A stretch of 64,000 bases of DNA from JAICWP01 sp035278025 (GTDB taxonomy: Bacteria; Acidobacteriota; Terriglobia; Terriglobales; Acidobacteriaceae): NCBI GenBank assembly GCA_035278025.1, contig DATEJK010000177.1, positions 18,007-82,006 of the forward strand, given 5' to 3'. Shown here piece after piece: positions 1 to 8,688 of the stretch. Every line of letters begins with the position of its first letter. Positions within the stretch are counted from its first letter, which is position 1. Made by a program: the position numbers and the translations under genes. Under the pieces are notes generated by a model, which was given only the letters and a program-made list of their open reading frames with translations, was not told the origin of the DNA and ran no database searches.

Positions 1-840
1 CAGGTCCACCCGCATGCTGGCCGATTCCGGAATGGAGTTCACCGAAGTGCCGCCGCGAATCACTCCGATGTTGAAGGTGGTCTTAGGCACGGCCGCCACC
101 CGCACCTGGGTGAAGCGCTCGATAGCGCGGGCCAGCACGATGATGGGATTGGGCGCGCCAAAGTCGCTCCAGGAGTGACCCCCCGGGCCACGCACCACAA
201 TTTCGAAGCGCCGGCTGCCCAGGGCCTCGGCCACGATGGAGTCCGAACCCGCTCCGTCCAGCACCAGCGTGGCCTTAATGGCCTCCGACCAGTGCGGGTC
301 GGAGAAAATGTGGCGCATGCCGCGCAGGTCGCCTTCTCCTTCCTCGCCTACGTTGCCGATGAATACCAGCGGGCCCAGGTGGCGGATGCCGGCCCCCTGG
401 AGCGCCCCAGCGGTGGCCAGCAGCGCGGCCACTCCGGCGCCATTGTCGGAAATACCCGGACCATACAAACGGCTGCCTTCGCGCCGCGGTCGCAACGTGG
501 TGCCCGCGGGAAATACCGTGTCTATGTGGGCGCTGATGGCAAGAAAGCGATTGCTGGGCTCCGTACCGCGTCGGATGCCGAATACATTGCCCACTTCGTC
601 AATGTGCACGTCCGCGAGTTCCAATTCGCGAAAACGCTCCGCCAGCCAGGAGGCGCGCTCGCCCTCACCGAAAGGTGGTCCGGCAATTCCGGCCAACTGC
701 ATCTGCCACTCGGCAATTTGGGATTCCTGGGCAGCGAACCAGCGAAATGCGGATTGCACCGGCGGGAGTACTGCCAGCCGGGCGATCTCCTGGATGGAGG
801 GCGCCACTTCTGCGGTTTCGGGGCGTGAACCGGGTGCCAT
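1..840 (-). CDS. M20-family metallopeptidase, N-terminal 280 residues (cut by the window edge)
   Basis: Zinc-dependent amino- or dipeptidase of the M20 type, probably cytoplasmic. The minus-strand frame stays open from the ATG at 840 to base 1, so the C-terminal part lies outside the window. The metal-binding signatures are visible: SAHIDTVFP with His105 and Asp107, GPGISDNGAG with the bridging Asp132, and GEEGEGDLRG carrying the catalytic and metal Glu at about 166-167. The region from about residue 200 (VRGPGGHSW) begins the dimerisation or lid domain, as in PepT/ArgE relatives. No signal peptide is seen. The substrate cannot be told from the sequence. It is followed on the same strand by nothing in the window; upstream is the methyltransferase at 896-1642, also on the minus strand with a 55-bp gap. 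Confidence 0.9.
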   Translation of the reverse strand, partial: MAPGSRPETAEVAPSIQEIARLAVLPPVQSAFRWFAAQESQIAEWQMQLAGIAGPPFGEGERASWLAERFRELELADVHIDEVGNVFGIRRGTEPSNRFLAISAHIDTVFPAGTTLRPRREGSRLYGPGISDNGAGVAALLATAGALQGAGIRHLGPLVFIGNVGEEGEGDLRGMRHIFSDPHWSEAIKATLVLDGAGSDSIVAEALGSRRFEIVVRGPGGHSWSDFGAPNPIIVLARAIERFTQVRVAAVPKTTFNIGVIRGGTSVNSIPESASMRVDL

Positions 841-895
841 GCGGGCGAAGCTTCATATTACAACGGAGCCCCTGCGGCGCGGGTGGAGTACTGCT

Positions 896-1642
896 TCAAT
901 AAACCTGGTACCCGGGCGCAGCTACGCGCACGTCCGGCTTGGTGGCCATGAGCAGCAGCGCTCCAACGCGCTTGAAGTCGCGTAGTTCCTGTGCGCTCTT
1001 GAACCATTTGCCGCTGTACTCGTCGGGGGTGGGCGTGTCGTCGGGAATGCGCCGCGCCTCTACCTTCTCGAAGGCGTGCCGCGTCAGCATTTCAACGTAC
1101 TCGGCTTGGGAAAGGGCGTGCACCGGCACCTGCAGTTCGTCCACCCAGCGCAGCGAGTAGGGATTGTCCTTGTACAGATTGATGAGAATGAACAGCCGTC
1201 CGTGCGGCGCCATCACCCGAAATAGCTCCGCCAGCGCCCGCCCCTGGTCGGGATAGTAATAAAAGGACTCCACCGAGAGCACCTTATCGAAGAAGTTCTC
1301 CTCCCAGGGAATCTGCTGAGCCGAGCCCCACACGTACATTATGTTTTCGAACTCGCGCGAGGCGGCGCGGGCGCGGCGAATCATCTCATCGGAAACGTCC
1401 AGGCCCACCACCTGGCCGAATCCTTCCGGGCCGTCCGACACCAGACGGGCCAGCAGGCGCGTGGCCCAACCGGCGCCGCAGCCCAGGTCGAGCACGCGCT
1501 CGCCGGGACGCAAATCCATTAGGCGAATGGTTTTTTCGGTGATGTCGAGGTGATGGCGCTCCATCTCCTCACCGCGGCCGGCCTCGGCCCAGCGGTTGAA
1601 TTCTTCGCGCAGAATCTGGTCGGGAGATAGCTTAGGTTCCAT
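896..1642 (-). CDS. Class I SAM-dependent methyltransferase
   Basis: A 248-residue Rossmann-fold methyltransferase. Motif I is VLDLGCGAGWATR near residue 50; the acidic residue closing strand 2 is in VVGLDVSDEMIRRA, and motif post-I/II follows (FFDKVLSVESFYYYPDQ), typical of the Methyltransf_11/25 group. The substrate is unknown. I chose the ATG at 1642 because GAGGGA sits 4 nt upstream; an in-frame GTG at 1657 would add five residues. It is transcribed in the same direction as the M20 peptidase downstream, and the two could be co-transcribed. Similar stand-alone enzymes act on small molecules, quinones or lipids, and nothing here decides between them. Confidence 0.85.
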   Translation of the reverse strand: MEPKLSPDQILREEFNRWAEAGRGEEMERHHLDITEKTIRLMDLRPGERVLDLGCGAGWATRLLARLVSDGPEGFGQVVGLDVSDEMIRRARAASREFENIMYVWGSAQQIPWEENFFDKVLSVESFYYYPDQGRALAELFRVMAPHGRLFILINLYKDNPYSLRWVDELQVPVHALSQAEYVEMLTRHAFEKVEARRIPDDTPTPDEYSGKWFKSAQELRDFKRVGALLLMATKPDVRVAAPGYQVY

Positions 1643-1767
1643 GGAGTCCCTCAGCACGCGCCTTTATGGTGAACGCAGGCGCTCTTCCCAGCTTATCGCA
1701 GGAGGGGAAAACGCGGCATAGTTGCCGCCGGCGGCCGTTTGACGGCCCCGATGTCGAGAAACCCTGG

Positions 1768-2490
1768 CTATCTGACCGTCAAGGAGGCCTTGTCAATCCA
1801 CTCATTGAAGGAGATGGGCAGCAGGCTGGGATTGCCTGGTCCATCCAGCTGCCACTGCACCCCCATCATGTCTGACCAGCCCGAGGGCAGTGCGCCCGAA
1901 GGTTCGGCCACGCCCACCGTGTACCTGGTGCCGTCAATGGTCAGCGCGTCGTAGTGCATCATCTTGTTATTTTTCGTGCGGTGTACCTGCCAGATGATGT
2001 GGTGCCAGACATTGGCCGTAAAACGCGGGCATGGCACCGCCACCGGCACCCACTGGTGCGAGCCGGCGTTCCACACGTCCCACTTGCCGGTGGAATATGT
2101 GCATTGCGAGCCGAACATGTACTCCGTCGGCACGATGAACTGGAAAATGTCGAACTCCAGCGCCTCCGCGTTCTGCGAGGCGGAATCCACCCGGAACCAG
2201 AAGTCCCATTTGAACTGGCTTACCGAGTTGTTGGCGCCGAGCTTGTTGTAGAAAAGCACATCGGCATAGGGTTTGCTGGCCGACATGTAGAGCTGCGTGC
2301 TGGCGCCGTCCAGCGAGGGCGTGCTCTGGTTCTGCGCCATCCACCACACGTCCGCGGCATTAGCTCCGCCTGCGCAAGTGGAACACGAACCCCACCCGCT
2401 CTGCAGGTCGTCAATATTGTTGTAGGTTTTTTGCCCCTGGGCGAACGAGGCGGCAAACAGAACTAGGAGGACCGAAGTGGCAATTCGCAT
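1768..2490 (-). CDS. Secreted protein of unknown function, possibly lectin/glucanase-like
   Basis: A 240-residue exported protein. It starts with a clear signal peptide (MRIATSVLLVLFAASFAQG), which is why I start at the ATG at 2490 rather than at the further upstream in-frame codon at 2571. The mature part is rich in Trp, Ser, Asn and Gly with patches such as WGSCSTCAGG and VWHHIIWQVHRT. It looks like an all-beta, concanavalin-like fold (polysaccharide-lyase or glucanase-like), but I do not recognise catalytic residues, so the fold is inference. Proteins of this style are common in Acidobacteria. It stands alone between the methyltransferase and tRNA-Thr. Confidence 0.7.
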   Translation of the reverse strand: MRIATSVLLVLFAASFAQGQKTYNNIDDLQSGWGSCSTCAGGANAADVWWMAQNQSTPSLDGASTQLYMSASKPYADVLFYNKLGANNSVSQFKWDFWFRVDSASQNAEALEFDIFQFIVPTEYMFGSQCTYSTGKWDVWNAGSHQWVPVAVPCPRFTANVWHHIIWQVHRTKNNKMMHYDALTIDGTRYTVGVAEPSGALPSGWSDMMGVQWQLDGPGNPSLLPISFNEWIDKASLTVR

Positions 2491-2714
2491 GAGGATAACT
2501 GGGCAGGCCAGAATTGCTGTCCAATATACCTGAACCACTTCATTTGTCCGGCATATTTCGCGCCTTAACACCGTCTAGGCTATTCCCCCGATTCAAGACT
2601 GCTGCTAAGCCGAGGCTCCCCGCAAGACGACCTTCACGGCTGCCAGGCGGTTGGATTCTTTGCAGAATGTTGGACGGCGCGAACCGCTTGCGCTAATGAG
2701 AGGAAAGGGGAAAC

Positions 2715-2790
2715 TGGAGCCGAGAGCCGGACTTGAACCGGCGACCTGCTGATTACGAATCAGCTGCTCTACCAACTGAGCTATCTCGGC
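2715..2790 (-). tRNA. tRNA-Thr (anticodon CGT)
   Basis: Read on the minus strand from 2790, the acceptor GCCGAGA pairs with TCTCGGC. The D-arm has AGCTCAGTTGGTAGAGC, the anticodon stem CTGAT/ATCAG encloses the loop TCGTA with anticodon CGT (Thr), and the T-arm reads GCCGGTTCAAGTCCGGC. The CCA tail is encoded (2715-2717). All stems pair, so it appears functional. Confidence 0.95.
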
Positions 2791-2997
2791 CCGAGCTTGA
2801 TTCTAAATTGAAGCGCAGGCGTGGTAAAGGCGCGGGGAAGGTGCCAGCCGCCAGCACGCCGCCAGCGGGGCGCAAGCGTCCATTAAGCTGCTGAGCCGGT
2901 CGAGGTTTTCGAGAAGAATATGGCGGCCCCGGCCGCTAACATTTGCCTGCTATCTTCGTCTTTGCTTAGATAGTCTCTGCCGAACGTGAGGATTTCC

Positions 2998-5061
2998 ATG
3001 CCTACCTGTGTGCGTCTTGCCAGCTTGCTGTTGCTGCCCTTTCTCGTCATCTCTGCCGGAGCCCAGGACTGGAGCAAAATGCAGCCGCCTTTGTGGAGTG
3101 CAAAACCCGATGTTGCCGCGTTCGAGAAAACAGAAAATGACCATCTGGCCGCCGCCCAGAAAGCCGTGGACCGTCTGGTCGCCTTGAAGGGAGCGCGCAC
3201 CGTGGACAATACCCTTGCGCCCTTCGACGAGGCCAGCCGGCAGTTGAACAGCGCCGCCTATTTTGCCGGACTTATGCAGCAGGTGCATCCCGACGCCGGC
3301 TTTCGCGACCATGCCACGGAGATGGTCCGCAAGGTGAGCGCCGCGCAGACCGCGCTCGCCCTGAACCGGGATGTTTACCATGCTCTCGCGGCCCTGGATC
3401 TTTCCCGCGCCGATGCCGCCACCCGCTATTACGTGCAGCGGCAGTTGCTCGAGTTCCGCCTGGCCGGCGTGGACAAGGACGATGCTACCCGCGCCCGCAT
3501 CAAGCAACTGAACGATCAGCTCACCGAAGAGCAGTCCATGTACGACCGCAACATTTCCGACGGCACCAAAACCGTGGAGGCTGATCCCAGGGAACTCGAA
3601 GGCTTGCCGCAGGACTACATTGACCGCCACAAGCCCGGCGCCAACGGCAAGGTACGCATCACCACCGACTATCCCGACCTGATTCCGGTAATGAAGTTCG
3701 CCAAAAGCGACCCGCTGCGGCGGCGCGCATGGGAGGCTTTTACTACCCGCGCCTATCCCAAGAATCATGATGTTCTCAGCAATATGATGCAGACGCGCTA
3801 CCAGATCGCCTCCCTGCTGGGCTACAGCTCCTGGGCCGACTACAACGCCGCCGACAAAATGATCCAGAAAGGCGGGAACATCGCCGATTTCATCCAGCAG
3901 GTAAACAGCGCCTCGCAGCCGGTCGCGCATCGCGAATTTGCCATGCTGCTGGCCCAGAAAAAGAAGCTTGATCCCCAGGCCAGCTCAGTTGACGACTATG
4001 AGGTCTCCTATTTATCGGAACAGGTTCGGCGCTCGGAATACAACTTTGATTCGCAATCTGTGCGTCCATACCTGCCCTTCGCCCGGGTTAAGCAGGGCAT
4101 TCTCGACACCGCGGCTACCTTGTTTCACCTTACTTTCCGGCAGGAGAACGGCGTGCCGGCTTGGGACCCGTCCGTGGAAACCTGGGACGTGCTGGACGGC
4201 GGAAAAATGATCGGGCGCTTCTATCTCGACCTGCATCCCCGCCCCGGCAAATACAGCCATGCGGAAATGGCGCCCGTGCTGGATGGTATCCGCGGAAAAC
4301 AGCTGCCGGAGGCTATCCTGGTGTGCAACTTTGCCGTGCCCACCGCCACCGACCCTGGCCTCATGGAATACGGCGACGTGGTGACATTCTTCCACGAGTT
4401 TGGCCATCTCATGCACTGGATTCTGGGCGGACAGCAGGCCTGGGCGGGAATCAGCGGCATCACCATGGAGGCCGATTTTGGCGAAGCGCCCTCGCAGATG
4501 CTGGAGGAGTGGATGCGCAGCCCTCAGGTGCTGGCGTCCTTTGCCCGCCACTACCAGACCGGCCAGCCCATTCCCGCTGAACTGGTGGCGCGCATGAATC
4601 GCGCCTCCGCCTTCGGCCGCGCCACCTGGGTACAGCAGCAGAACTCCTACACCGCTATGTCCTACCAGTTCTATCGAACCAGGCCGCAGGAGATTGATAT
4701 CGAGGCGGTGTGTCCGCAGGCCACCCGCACCTACACCCACTTCACTCCTCTCCCCGGTGTGCATTTTTACGCCGCGTTTGGCCACCTGGCCGGATACTCA
4801 TCCGCGTATTACACCTATCTTTGGGACAAAGTGATTGCAGAAGATTTTTTTGCCCAGTTTGATCCCGCCAACCTGCTGGCAAGCGAAGCGTCCATGCGCT
4901 ACCGCCGCCAGGTGCTGGAGCCGGGCGGTTCCGTCTCGGCCAACACGCTGGTGCGGGATTTCCTGGGCCGGCCGCAAAACATGACCGCCTTCCAGCATTG
5001 GATGGGAGAGGAGTTTGCCTCCACCACCGCAGGCACGGGAACCGCGGGAAGCGGGCGGTAG
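2998..5061 (+). CDS. Secreted M3-family metallopeptidase (oligopeptidase / peptidyl-dipeptidase type)
   Basis: Thimet-oligopeptidase-like zinc peptidase of 687 residues, the usual size for M3. The active-site motif HEFGH (His466, Glu467, His470) is followed by the third ligand helix in APSQMLEEWM about 30 residues later, and the C-terminal helices characteristic of the clan are present. The protein begins with a signal peptide (MPTCVRLASLLLLPF), so it should act in the periplasm or outside the cell on short peptides. An in-frame GTG at 2986 exists, but GAGG at 2988-2991 is correctly placed for the ATG at 2998, so I chose that. It is convergent with the oxygenase gene at 5077, with only 15 bp between the stops. 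Confidence 0.92.
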   Translation: MPTCVRLASLLLLPFLVISAGAQDWSKMQPPLWSAKPDVAAFEKTENDHLAAAQKAVDRLVALKGARTVDNTLAPFDEASRQLNSAAYFAGLMQQVHPDAGFRDHATEMVRKVSAAQTALALNRDVYHALAALDLSRADAATRYYVQRQLLEFRLAGVDKDDATRARIKQLNDQLTEEQSMYDRNISDGTKTVEADPRELEGLPQDYIDRHKPGANGKVRITTDYPDLIPVMKFAKSDPLRRRAWEAFTTRAYPKNHDVLSNMMQTRYQIASLLGYSSWADYNAADKMIQKGGNIADFIQQVNSASQPVAHREFAMLLAQKKKLDPQASSVDDYEVSYLSEQVRRSEYNFDSQSVRPYLPFARVKQGILDTAATLFHLTFRQENGVPAWDPSVETWDVLDGGKMIGRFYLDLHPRPGKYSHAEMAPVLDGIRGKQLPEAILVCNFAVPTATDPGLMEYGDVVTFFHEFGHLMHWILGGQQAWAGISGITMEADFGEAPSQMLEEWMRSPQVLASFARHYQTGQPIPAELVARMNRASAFGRATWVQQQNSYTAMSYQFYRTRPQEIDIEAVCPQATRTYTHFTPLPGVHFYAAFGHLAGYSSAYYTYLWDKVIAEDFFAQFDPANLLASEASMRYRRQVLEPGGSVSANTLVRDFLGRPQNMTAFQHWMGEEFASTTAGTGTAGSGR

Positions 5062-5076
5062 AGAGCCTTCGAGACT

Positions 5077-5952
5077 TCAGTTCGCATCATGGAAGATGAC
5101 GCCCAGGGTGTAGCGTTCGCCTGATCTCACCGTGCTTACGCCGTGGCGGATGTTCACCCGGTAGCAGCCGCGGCTGCCGCGCACCGGCCGGTAGCGAGTG
5201 GTGAAGATGACCGCCTCGCCCTGCCGCGGGGTCACCACTTCACCTCTGGATTGCGCCCGCGGCCGCTGCTCCATCAGCAGAAACTCGCCCCCGGTATAGT
5301 CCCGCCCCGGTTGGCTTAGAAAGCAGGCTACCTGCAGCGGGAAAGCCACTTCTCCGTAAATATCCTGGTGCAGGCAGTTGTAGCCGCCCTCGGTGTAGCG
5401 CAGCAGCAGGGGAGTAGGCCGGCGCTGGCCATGCCGGTGGCAGACTTTGAGAAATTCGTCGAGCCGTCCGGGAAAGCGCTCCCCGCTTCCCAGGTTCTCC
5501 ATCCAGCGGTTGGCGATTGCAGCCAGCGGCGGGTAAAACGCGTTTCGCAATTGCTGAATTGTCCTGGGCAGCGGGTCGGCAAAATACTTGTAATCCCCCA
5601 GCCCGAAGCGGTAGCGCGCCATATCAATGTGGCTGCGGAAGCGGGCACCATCGCCATACAGGTTTATGAGCTCACGGCATTCGGCGGGCGTCAGCACACA
5701 CTCGGTCCGGGCGTAACCTTGATTCGAAAGCGCCATATCCAGCGCCTCCCAATCCAGTTGTTGAATGCGTTGCGCAATGCTGGAACTTAACTTGGCGGCC
5801 GGCGTGGCGGCCTCAGGCTGGGTACTCTCGGGAGCAGGCGCGACCACAGCAGTACTACCCTCCTCAGCAGATGATGCTATAGCTATATACGGCGTCAGCC
5901 CGCGCCGGCCATCCGGTAATTGCCCTCGAATTCCGGATTTCCTCTGCTGCAT
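5077..5952 (-). CDS. 2-oxoglutarate/Fe(II)-dependent dioxygenase
   Basis: A 291-residue protein whose C-terminal half carries the double-stranded beta-helix of the prolyl-4-hydroxylase-like group. The iron triad appears as H-x-D in LHQDIYGEVAF and a distal His in VNIRHGVSTVRSG, and the Arg that binds 2-oxoglutarate follows (SGERYTLGVIFHD). The N-terminal about 60 residues are low-complexity, and the start is uncertain: ATG at 5952 or GTG at 5970; neither has a strong ribosome binding site. It probably hydroxylates a protein side chain or small molecule; the target is unknown. It is convergent with the M3 peptidase and divergent from the MerR/TPR gene. Confidence 0.85.
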   Translation of the reverse strand: MQQRKSGIRGQLPDGRRGLTPYIAIASSAEEGSTAVVAPAPESTQPEAATPAAKLSSSIAQRIQQLDWEALDMALSNQGYARTECVLTPAECRELINLYGDGARFRSHIDMARYRFGLGDYKYFADPLPRTIQQLRNAFYPPLAAIANRWMENLGSGERFPGRLDEFLKVCHRHGQRRPTPLLLRYTEGGYNCLHQDIYGEVAFPLQVACFLSQPGRDYTGGEFLLMEQRPRAQSRGEVVTPRQGEAVIFTTRYRPVRGSRGCYRVNIRHGVSTVRSGERYTLGVIFHDAN

Positions 5953-6025
5953 GTGCAAAACCCGTTCCACTCTTGGCTCACAAGGTACTGATTTTCCACA
6001 ATTAAGCTGAGTTCCCTATTGCCAA

Positions 6026-6958
6026 ATGGCTGGCCGTCTCAACATAATACGCGCAGGAAGAAACCTAAACGCCGTGCACCGATACAGTCGAACCGACCTG
6101 CTGCGCATCCTTCGCTTAACGGCGCGACAGCTGACGGCATGGGAAAAAGCCGGCCTTCTTGCCGCCACCGAGACTTACTCCTTTTTCGATCTTCTGCAGG
6201 TAAAAAAAGTGCGTGACCTGTGCGCCCGGCGGGTGCGACCGGCGGTTATCCGCGAGTCGCTGCAGGCGATGCAGAAGCAGGTGGCGGGCATGGAAAATCC
6301 GCTGCTGGAGGCGGGCGCTTACTCTACCGGAGCGCGCGTGGTCTTCCGCCACGAAGGCAAGACGCTGGAACCGATTGCCGGGCAATTTGTCATGGATTTC
6401 GACCCCTCCGACAGGGTGGTGGCGGCCGACTCCAAAGTGCGCGCCATTCCCACCGACGAAGGCATAGCCGAGTTGTTTGCACGCGGCATCGCTCTGGAAG
6501 AGGAGCCCAGCACTCAAACCGAAGCCATTGCCCTTTACGAGAAGGTGCTGGAAATCGAGCCGCAGCACGCGGCCGCCCACATCAACCTGGGCACTCTGTT
6601 CTACAACCGCCAGGACTACATAAAGGCGGAGCACCACTATCGCGCCGCCATCGAGGCCGATCCCCGCTATGCCCTCGCCTATTTCGACCTGGGCAATGTG
6701 CTCGACGAAACTGGGCGCGTCCCGGAAGCCATCAAGGCCTATAGCACCGCGCTTCTGCTGGCCCCCACTTACGGCGACGCCCACTACAACCTGGCGCTGG
6801 CCTACGAAAAGATGAAGCAGCCGCGCAAGGCCCTGCGACACTGGCGCGCCTACGTACGCCTGGACAGCACCGGGCCATGGTCGGTGCACGCCCGCAACCA
6901 GGTGCGCCGCATCCTGACCAGCGACGCGCTGAAAATCGTTTACCGCGGCAAAGCCTGA
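6026..6958 (+). CDS. MerR-type HTH plus tetratricopeptide-repeat protein
   Basis: A 310-residue hybrid protein. Residues about 18-75 look like a MerR winged helix (YSRTDLLRILRLTARQLTAW, then Phe-rich YSFFDLLQVKKVRDL). After a linker come at least three TPR units (about 160-290), with signatures such as AAAHINLGTLFYNRQDYIKAE, ALAYFDLGNVLDETGRVPEA and GDAHYNLALAYEKMKQPRKA. The MerR coiled-coil dimerisation helix is short. MerR-N/TPR hybrids are known in Acidobacteria as annotated but uncharacterised proteins. A role as a regulator whose partner or signal is sensed through TPRs is inference. It is divergent from the oxygenase; downstream comes an interspersed repeat (6976-7030). Confidence 0.8.
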   Translation: MAGRLNIIRAGRNLNAVHRYSRTDLLRILRLTARQLTAWEKAGLLAATETYSFFDLLQVKKVRDLCARRVRPAVIRESLQAMQKQVAGMENPLLEAGAYSTGARVVFRHEGKTLEPIAGQFVMDFDPSDRVVAADSKVRAIPTDEGIAELFARGIALEEEPSTQTEAIALYEKVLEIEPQHAAAHINLGTLFYNRQDYIKAEHHYRAAIEADPRYALAYFDLGNVLDETGRVPEAIKAYSTALLLAPTYGDAHYNLALAYEKMKQPRKALRHWRAYVRLDSTGPWSVHARNQVRRILTSDALKIVYRGKA

Positions 6959-6975
6959 CCCCTCAATCCACGCAA

Positions 6976-7030
6976 TGTCATCCTGAGCGAGGACGCGCAA
7001 TACCAATGCGCGTCCGAGTCGAAGGACCTT
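6976..7030 (+). repeat. Interspersed repeat, family A (TGTCATCCTGAG...GTCGAAGGACCT)
   Basis: A copy of a short intergenic repeat that recurs in this window at about 21581, 21682, 26831, 31419, 34419, 36256, 36312, 36400, 49889, 49993 and 59928. The ends are conserved and the centre varies; here the centre is a hairpin GGACGCGC/GCGCGTCC. All copies I found have the same polarity on the + strand. Confidence 0.8.
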
Positions 7031-7148
7031 GCGGTTGTACCCCATCACCACTGCTGCCCCGGGGAGTTCCTTGCCGCCGCCTTGCCGGGCTCAGCCGCGA
7101 AGCGGGAATTCCGACTGATGCCTTCCCACTCCCACCTTTCTCCTTCAA

Positions 7149-7176
7149 TTGAGTACAATTCTCAGTTTCCTATCTT
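7149..7176 (+). promoter_or_regulatory. Candidate sigma70-type promoter for the acyl-CoA dehydrogenase gene
   Basis: TTGAGT (7149-7154), a 16-bp spacer and TATCTT (7171-7176), ending 21 bp before the ATG at 7198. A GGAAG ribosome binding site lies between. Confidence 0.5.
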
Positions 7177-7197
7177 TGTGCCGAAGGAAGTGTCCTC

Positions 7198-8379
7198 ATG
7201 CCTGAGACCACCCTGCAACGAGCCGCCGCGCCTGCCCCCCTGACTGCGCTGACGGAAGACGAGGTTCTTTTCCGCGACAACATCCGCCAGTTCGCCGAGG
7301 ACAAGGTCCGCCCCCTGGTACGCGAAATGGATGAAAAGGGCGTCTTCGATAAGGACCTGATCCGCCAGTTTTTCCAGCTGGGCCTGATGGGCATCGAGAT
7401 TCCAGAGCAATATGGCGGCGGGGCCGGCACCTTCTTCGAGGCGGTGCTGGCAGTGGAGGAGATGTCGCGGGTGGACGCCTCCGCCGGCGTGGTGGTGGAC
7501 GTGCAGAACACGCTGGTGAACAACGCCCTGCTGCGCTGGGGCAATGAAGAGCAGAAGAAGCGCTACCTGCCGCGCCTGGCCTCGGAATGGCCGGGCGCCT
7601 ACGCGCTCAGCGAGGCCGGTTCGGGCTCGGATGCTTTCGCGCTGCAGACCAAAGCGGAGCTGCGCGGCGGCGACTACGTGCTCAACGGCCGCAAGCTGTG
7701 GATCACCAACGGCAAGGAAGCTGGCCTCTTCGTGCTCTTCGCCACTGTGGATCCAGCAGCCGGCTACCGCGGCATTACCGCTTTCCTGGTGGAGCGCGAC
7801 TTTTCCGGCTTCTCGGTGGGCAAAAAAGAGGACAAGCTGGGCATCCGCGCTTCCAGCACCTGTGAGCTGATCCTGGAAGACTGCCGCGTGCCCAAAAACA
7901 ACGTGCTCGGCGAGGTGGGGAAGGGCTACAAGATCGCCATTGAAACGCTGAACGAAGGCCGCATCGGAATTGGCGCGCAGATGGCGGGTGTGGCCCGCGG
8001 CGCCTGGGAATACGCCGCCAAATACGCTCAGGAGCGCAAGCAGTTCGGCAAATCCATCGCTGACTTCCAGAGCATCCAGTTCCAGCTGGCGCAGATGGCC
8101 ACCGAAATCGAAGCCGCCCGCATGATGGTTTACAACTCCGCCCGCATGAAGGACGCGGGCATGAATTTCGTGAAGGAAGCGGCCATGACCAAGCTGTTCT
8201 GCTCGCAGGTGGCCGAGCGCGTGACCTCGCTGGCGGTGGAAATCTACGGTGGCTACGGATTCACCAAGGACTACCCCGTGGAAAAGTACTTCCGCGATTC
8301 CAAAATCGGAAAGATCTACGAAGGCACCTCCAATATGCAGCTGCAAACCATCGCCAAGCTGGTGCTGGGCGGCAAGTGA
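7198..8379 (+). CDS. Acyl-CoA dehydrogenase
   Basis: FAD-dependent enzyme of 393 residues that introduces the alpha-beta double bond into acyl-CoA in fatty-acid or branched-chain amino-acid breakdown, passing electrons to ETF. All three domains are present: N-terminal helices, a middle beta domain with AYALSEAGSGSDAF and LWITNGKEAGLFVLF (FAD/substrate), and the C-terminal helical domain with GGYGFTKDYPVEKYFRD. The catalytic base is Glu375 in IYEGTSN, as in short-chain and short/branched-chain dehydrogenases. Length and motifs are complete. It has its own candidate promoter and a GC-rich hairpin after the stop, so it is likely monocistronic. Chain-length preference cannot be told. Confidence 0.95.
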   Translation: MPETTLQRAAAPAPLTALTEDEVLFRDNIRQFAEDKVRPLVREMDEKGVFDKDLIRQFFQLGLMGIEIPEQYGGGAGTFFEAVLAVEEMSRVDASAGVVVDVQNTLVNNALLRWGNEEQKKRYLPRLASEWPGAYALSEAGSGSDAFALQTKAELRGGDYVLNGRKLWITNGKEAGLFVLFATVDPAAGYRGITAFLVERDFSGFSVGKKEDKLGIRASSTCELILEDCRVPKNNVLGEVGKGYKIAIETLNEGRIGIGAQMAGVARGAWEYAAKYAQERKQFGKSIADFQSIQFQLAQMATEIEAARMMVYNSARMKDAGMNFVKEAAMTKLFCSQVAERVTSLAVEIYGGYGFTKDYPVEKYFRDSKIGKIYEGTSNMQLQTIAKLVLGGK

Positions 8380-8398
8380 CGGGTGCGATTTGTATCAG

Positions 8399-8418
8399 GG
8401 CACGTCTTTAGACGTGCC
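8399..8418. terminator. Hairpin after the acyl-CoA dehydrogenase
   Basis: Perfect 8-bp stem GGCACGTC/GACGTGCC around a TTTA loop, 20 bp past the stop at 8379. There is no U-run, so it could be a rho-independent-like end or a REP-like element. The rest of 8380-8688 holds no gene that I can support. Confidence 0.45.
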
Positions 8419-8688
8419 GCAACTTAGTCCCTAGCCAAGCTGGCTTTAGCCGCTGGTTAGCAGGGGAAAGTTTTCACTGAAGTCCGATTAATTCACTGTG
8501 CGCTTTCGAACAGGGGAGTTCGGATTCGGACGTTTTCCCTCCGGGCCGGCCAACCGCGCGCTCGTATCTCGTTATGTCTTCAGCTACTTGCAAACAGCAG
8601 CGGGTGGGCCTTTGTTTGCACTCACGGGACCAGGCACCTGGCTGCACCAGTATTTCATGGAACTTTCGTCGCTTCTGAGTGCGTAGTT

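Noticed and set aside
7162..8346. A 394-codon minus-strand frame opposite the acyl-CoA dehydrogenase
   Set aside because: Antisense shadow; the plus-strand protein has all catalytic motifs.
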